From: Richelia sp. UBA3308
GTDB lineage: Bacteria > Cyanobacteriota > Cyanobacteriia > Cyanobacteriales > Nostocaceae
Length of the DNA: 8,849 nucleotides
Reading direction: 5' to 3'
Assembly (NCBI GenBank): GCA_002361335.1
Contig: DESS01000307.1
Location: forward strand, 1-8,849
The notes under the pieces are model-generated. The model did not search any database. It worked only from the letters and a program-made list of their open reading frames with translations, and was not told the DNA's origin. Positions 6,737 through 8,849 of the stretch are shown here, piece after piece. The position numbers were made by a program, and so were the translations under genes. How positions within the stretch are numbered: the first letter of the stretch is position 1; each line of letters starts with the position of its first letter.

Positions 6737-7102
6737 TCAAGAATCACTTATTTTTAGACCGGCAACAACACCATATTGTTCTGGTACATTTGATATGGGG
6801 TTCACCTTAGATTTTAACCAACAAACTGGTACACCACTATTTCTTATTCCTCTTGGATTATAGATAAAAGCATTACATCTGTCATTGTTTTCACAGGTTG
6901 ACATGCATTCTTTTAAATCGATGCCTTGCTTATTACCGTAATCTCCTCCAGCGTAATCTTTGTTAAATTGTACAATCAAGGTGGCATTAGCTGGCTGAGT
7001 GAACAATACAGAGTTTCCATTCATAGCAAAACTCAAATTGAGTATAAGTAGGGTACCTAGAAACACAGTAAATATTCTCTTGAGGAAATTTTTCAGATTC
7101 AT
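6737..7102 (-). CDS. Small secreted PAN/Apple-like domain protein
   Basis: 121 residues from ATG (7102-7100) to TGA. The N-terminus is a basic, then hydrophobic export signal (KNFLKRIFTVFLGTLLILNL). Cleavage is likely after ANA-40, with a less likely earlier site near SFA-26. The mature part, about 80 residues, fits a PAN/Apple module: FNKDYAGGDYG, then C66-xxx-C70, C76-NAFIYNP, and C94-WLK, ending in GVVAGLKI. Four Cys can form the two core disulfides of the fold. Family knowledge: PAN domains bind proteins or carbohydrates outside the cytoplasm; no enzyme is fused here. It lies between two relics of the tRNA enzyme gene on the opposite strand, suggesting insertion into a duplicated 3' end. 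Monocistronic by its surroundings. The partner is unknown. Confidence 0.8.
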   Translation of the reverse strand: MNLKNFLKRIFTVFLGTLLILNLSFAMNGNSVLFTQPANATLIVQFNKDYAGGDYGNKQGIDLKECMSTCENNDRCNAFIYNPRGIRNSGVPVCWLKSKVNPISNVPEQYGVVAGLKISDS

Positions 7103-7133
7103 AGTTCAAACCAAAAAAAGTAATTCCTTATAC

Positions 7134-7162
7134 ATAATACTGCATAAAGAACTGACCCACAA
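7134..7162 (-). promoter_or_regulatory. Candidate sigma70-type promoter of the PAN gene
   Basis: On the minus strand TTGTGG (7162-7157) and TATTAT (7139-7134) are 17 bp apart. The -10 matches five of six consensus bases, the -35 only three. A transcript would start near 7127, giving a leader of about 25 nt. Confidence 0.3.
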
Positions 7163-7262
7163 CTATTTCAAATCATACTTGGGCTGTCTATCAGGAAACA
7201 GTAAATATAAAGTGGTTTTTCTTGTGGGATTTAAGCAAATTATTTTTGATAAATCATATTGA

Positions 7263-7328
7263 AAGAATGGTAAACTTAGGGATTATGGTGAAGCTGAGGA
7301 GTTTTTGAAGAGGAATTATCCAATGTGA
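7263..7328 (+). pseudogene. Relic of the C-terminal end of a nucleotidyltransferase gene
   Basis: The frame, opening just after a TGA, reads ...RDYGEAEEFLKRNYPM and stop, against CDRDSGEEFLKRKYPR and stop at the end of the upstream gene (6512). GAGTTTTT, AAGAGGAA and TATCC are shared at the DNA level. Only about the last 20 codons remain. It may come from the same duplication as the relic at 6566, or from a second, lost paralogue. Confidence 0.7.
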
Positions 7329-7409
7329 AAAAGAATGAATTTAAACCCAGAGGAGGGCCAAGTTTTCATATTACTCCTATGGGAGTTATAAGATTTCCGA
7401 TCAAAATTT

Positions 7410-7472
7410 CTCCCTCACTCCCTGCCTCAATCAGCACCGGTAATCATAAAGCCGGGAAGGGAGTAATGGGAG
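7410..7472. terminator. Long imperfect hairpin after the methyltransferase gene
   Basis: CTCCC (7410-7414) pairs with GGGAG (7468-7472), ACTCCCT (7417-7423) with AGGGAGT (7458-7464), and two CCGG blocks (7437 and 7452) can pair inside. It begins 40 bp after the minus-strand stop codon at 7512 and could end that transcript, though the following T-run on the minus strand is only four bases. Confidence 0.4.
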
Positions 7473-7511
7473 CGATATACACTCAATTGTTACTATTTAA
7501 AAACTCTTTCT

Positions 7512-8249
7512 TCATCGGTAAAAACATAATAGTTGTGTAGTGTCTAAAGAATCGCAATAAAGACACTCGACTCGATTAAAATTATGCTTTTGAGCGATCG
7601 AGTACAGAGTTTCCTGGGTTTCAGGAAAATCACTTTGGGAAATATGGTTTTCAACCATGGAATATTCTTCGGGGGTAAGTAAAGACCAGTTTTTTTGTAC
7701 TGCTTCTAAATAACGTCTAATAAATGTTTCTCGGTTTTCGTCTTGTTTGTGAACGAAATCGATGAGAATCAAAACACCATTATTAATTAGAAGATTTGAT
7801 AGGTTACCAATAACATAGTCCTTTTGTTTGAGCAATAGGTGATGGAGAGCAAAAGAAATCAAAATCGCATCAAAACTATCCTGTTGATTTTTTACTAATT
7901 GGGGAACTAATTCAGAAAAATCGCCTTCAATAAAGGTTTTAGAACATTTAATCGCTGCCATATTAGAGTTGCCAATTTCCAGAGCTGCTTGAGAAAGATC
8001 TATGCCCTTGTAAGACTCCACAGAAGTATTTAATAAAGCTTGTGCTGTGAAACTAGCATCGCCACAACCTAGTTCAAGTATTTTAAAAGGCTTTTGAAAG
8101 TAACTGAGGAGAAATTTATGAAGCACATCATAAATCTCGCGGTGTCCCATATAATTACTATTTAATACTTTTTGATAAATTTTCCACTGATTGTCAAAGA
8201 ACTCGTTAGAACGAGAGGATATAATTTCAGAGTCTTTTGCGTTAACCAT
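7512..8249 (-). CDS. Class I SAM-dependent methyltransferase
   Basis: 245 residues, ATG (8249-8247) to TGA (7514-7512). A Rossmann-fold methyltransferase: motif I ILELGCGDAS (57-66) binds the SAM methionine and ribose, the acidic GIDLS (82-86) contacts the ribose, EGDF (108-111) is near the adenine, and motif IV is FDAILISFALHHL (126-138), followed by a strand NNGVLILIDF (156-165). Length and order fit a stand-alone small-molecule or lipid-type methyltransferase of the Methyltransf_12/25 kind. The N-terminal helix (10-50) and the insert ENRETFIRRYLEAVQKNW (171-188) probably form the substrate lid. No signal peptide; cytoplasmic. The substrate cannot be inferred from sequence or neighbours. 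It stands alone on this strand, with about 400 bp to the PAN gene. Confidence 0.9.
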   Translation of the reverse strand: MVNAKDSEIISSRSNEFFDNQWKIYQKVLNSNYMGHREIYDVLHKFLLSYFQKPFKILELGCGDASFTAQALLNTSVESYKGIDLSQAALEIGNSNMAAIKCSKTFIEGDFSELVPQLVKNQQDSFDAILISFALHHLLLKQKDYVIGNLSNLLINNGVLILIDFVHKQDENRETFIRRYLEAVQKNWSLLTPEEYSMVENHISQSDFPETQETLYSIAQKHNFNRVECLYCDSLDTTQLLCFYR

Positions 8250-8478
8250 GTTTAACCGAAATTCTTACATCATCATGATAATATGAACGATGAAAGCTTA
8301 ATTATGCATGATCAGTGCTTTTTTTTAGATTGCTATTTATTCCCTATTGCCTAGAACATGAATATTTAAGGAAATCACTGCAAAATGTCCAGATACATAT
8401 TTTCCTTCCCTTTATACTTAAAACAGAAGTCATAGCAGTATAAATTTAATGATAGAGCCTCATTACCCAAAAATTATC

Positions 8479-8667
8479 ATGTCCTTTACTTATCGCCAAT
8501 GCACCATTGAAATTGAACGCGATAAATTTCATCAACAAGATATTTATGCTGCTTGGGTAAATTACGATCGCGGTTGTGCCATGGCAGTTCCTTTTGCTTT
8601 TACTGCCGCTGAAGCTGTGAGAAAATCAAAGCAATGGATAGATCAAAGATTTAAATTACAAAGTTGA
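8479..8667 (+). CDS. Small conserved-type hypothetical protein
   Basis: 62 residues from ATG at 8479. An in-frame ATG at 8449 would add ten residues (MIEPHYPKII), but a possible -10 box TATAAA at 8439-8444 would place the transcript start near 8451, favouring the inner start. The protein opens with a short beta-strand pair (FTYRQCTIEIERD), a middle strand DIYAAWVNYD, and a C-terminal helix AAEAVRKSKQWIDQRF. I recall similar short proteins in cyanobacteria but know no function. No signal peptide or membrane segment. It is divergent from the methyltransferase gene, with about 230 bp between them. Confidence 0.7.
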   Translation: MSFTYRQCTIEIERDKFHQQDIYAAWVNYDRGCAMAVPFAFTAAEAVRKSKQWIDQRFKLQS

Positions 8668-8759
8668 TTTATATTTTACAGCTTTAGGAATAAATTATAT
8701 TGTTGGCAAAACTATGTTTAAATCGGCGCGTACTTCTTCTAAAGGATGCTCCCATAGAA

Positions 8760-8841
8760 AACTATTGCGTTAGCACAACAGTTAGTTTCAAGTTGATATT
8801 TGATGGTTATTTTAACTATTGCGTTAGCACAACAGTTAGTT
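8760..8841. repeat. Two exact 28-bp direct repeats with internal dyad
   Basis: The same 28 bases occupy 8760-8787 and 8814-8841, separated by 26 bp (period 54). Each copy contains AACTATTG and CAACAGTT, which pair except for one position around the 8-nt loop CGTTAGCA; TA on the second copy's flank extends the stem. The window ends eight bases later, so the array may continue. The type is unknown (tandem hairpin repeat or binding sites); it is not a typical CRISPR. Confidence 0.85.
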
Positions 8842-8849
8842 AAAACTTG

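Larger units (their letters stand above)
7103..7511. other. 409-bp intergenic stretch between two minus-strand genes
   Basis: It contains the candidate PAN promoter, the second relic of the nucleotidyltransferase gene (7263-7328), a short hairpin ACTCC/GGAGT (7373-7386) and the larger imperfect hairpin at 7410-7472. Two frames here (6999-7262 and 7325-7540, +) have no recognisable features and are not called. Confidence 0.6.

Noticed and set aside
7156..7228. Inverted repeat CCCACAA / TTGTGGG
   Set aside because: Arms of only seven bases, 59 bases apart in AT-rich DNA, are within chance.
7325..7540. 71-codon GTG-led plus-strand frame
   Set aside because: It overlaps a long inverted repeat and the end of the methyltransferase gene, and has no features of a real protein.
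8308..8328. Dyad GCATGATCAGTGC followed by eight T as an intrinsic terminator
   Set aside because: The stem is imperfect and very short, and no plus-strand gene lies upstream to be terminated.
8760..8841. CRISPR array
   Set aside because: Only two copies are visible, the 26-bp gap is short for a spacer, the repeat resembles no cyanobacterial CRISPR repeat I know, and no cas gene is present. The window edge prevents a final decision.

Overview
This window reads as a piece of cyanobacterial chromosome. It is AT-rich and carries six exact copies of the palindrome GCGATCGC (HIP1), a hallmark of many cyanobacterial genomes. It also holds a DHH-CBS-tRNA nucleotidyltransferase fusion of the kind known from cyanobacteria and Aquifex. 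The repeat-rich secreted proteins suggest a filamentous species, but I cannot name a genus.

Left part (1-3486, + strand): three consecutive genes for exported repeat proteins. The first enters from the left edge; its start is missing and it has no internal ATG-led frame. It carries two TonB-C-terminal-like modules inside a 507-bp tandem duplication, then an Arg-rich helix and a Thr-Pro-Glu repeat tail. The second has a signal peptide and three such modules. The third has almost the same leader and signal peptide as the second, but its mature part is 13 MORN repeats plus a partial one. The DNA after gene 2 is a frameshifted relic of the Pro-rich tail still intact in gene 1. The cluster therefore appears to have grown by tandem duplication, with one mature domain replaced. 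Cysteines occur as exactly two per module throughout, which fits disulfide-stabilised periplasmic or extracellular proteins.

Middle (3487-6512): a 317-bp non-coding stretch with a perfect 12-bp hairpin, then a 902-residue fusion of DHH/DHHA1 phosphoesterase, CBS pair and class II tRNA nucleotidyltransferase. This is the housekeeping gene of the window and holds five of the six HIP1 sites.

Right part (6513-8849): two separate relics of the 3' end of the nucleotidyltransferase gene (6566-6673 and 7263-7328) flank a minus-strand gene for a small secreted PAN/Apple-like protein. Then come a minus-strand class I SAM-dependent methyltransferase and a small plus-strand conserved hypothetical protein. 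The right edge has two 28-bp direct copies of a hairpin-forming sequence, possibly the beginning of a repeat array cut by the window.

The three left genes probably form one transcription unit acting in the cell envelope. I see no functional link between them and the tRNA enzyme. No tRNA, rRNA, CRISPR array or transposase gene is visible.
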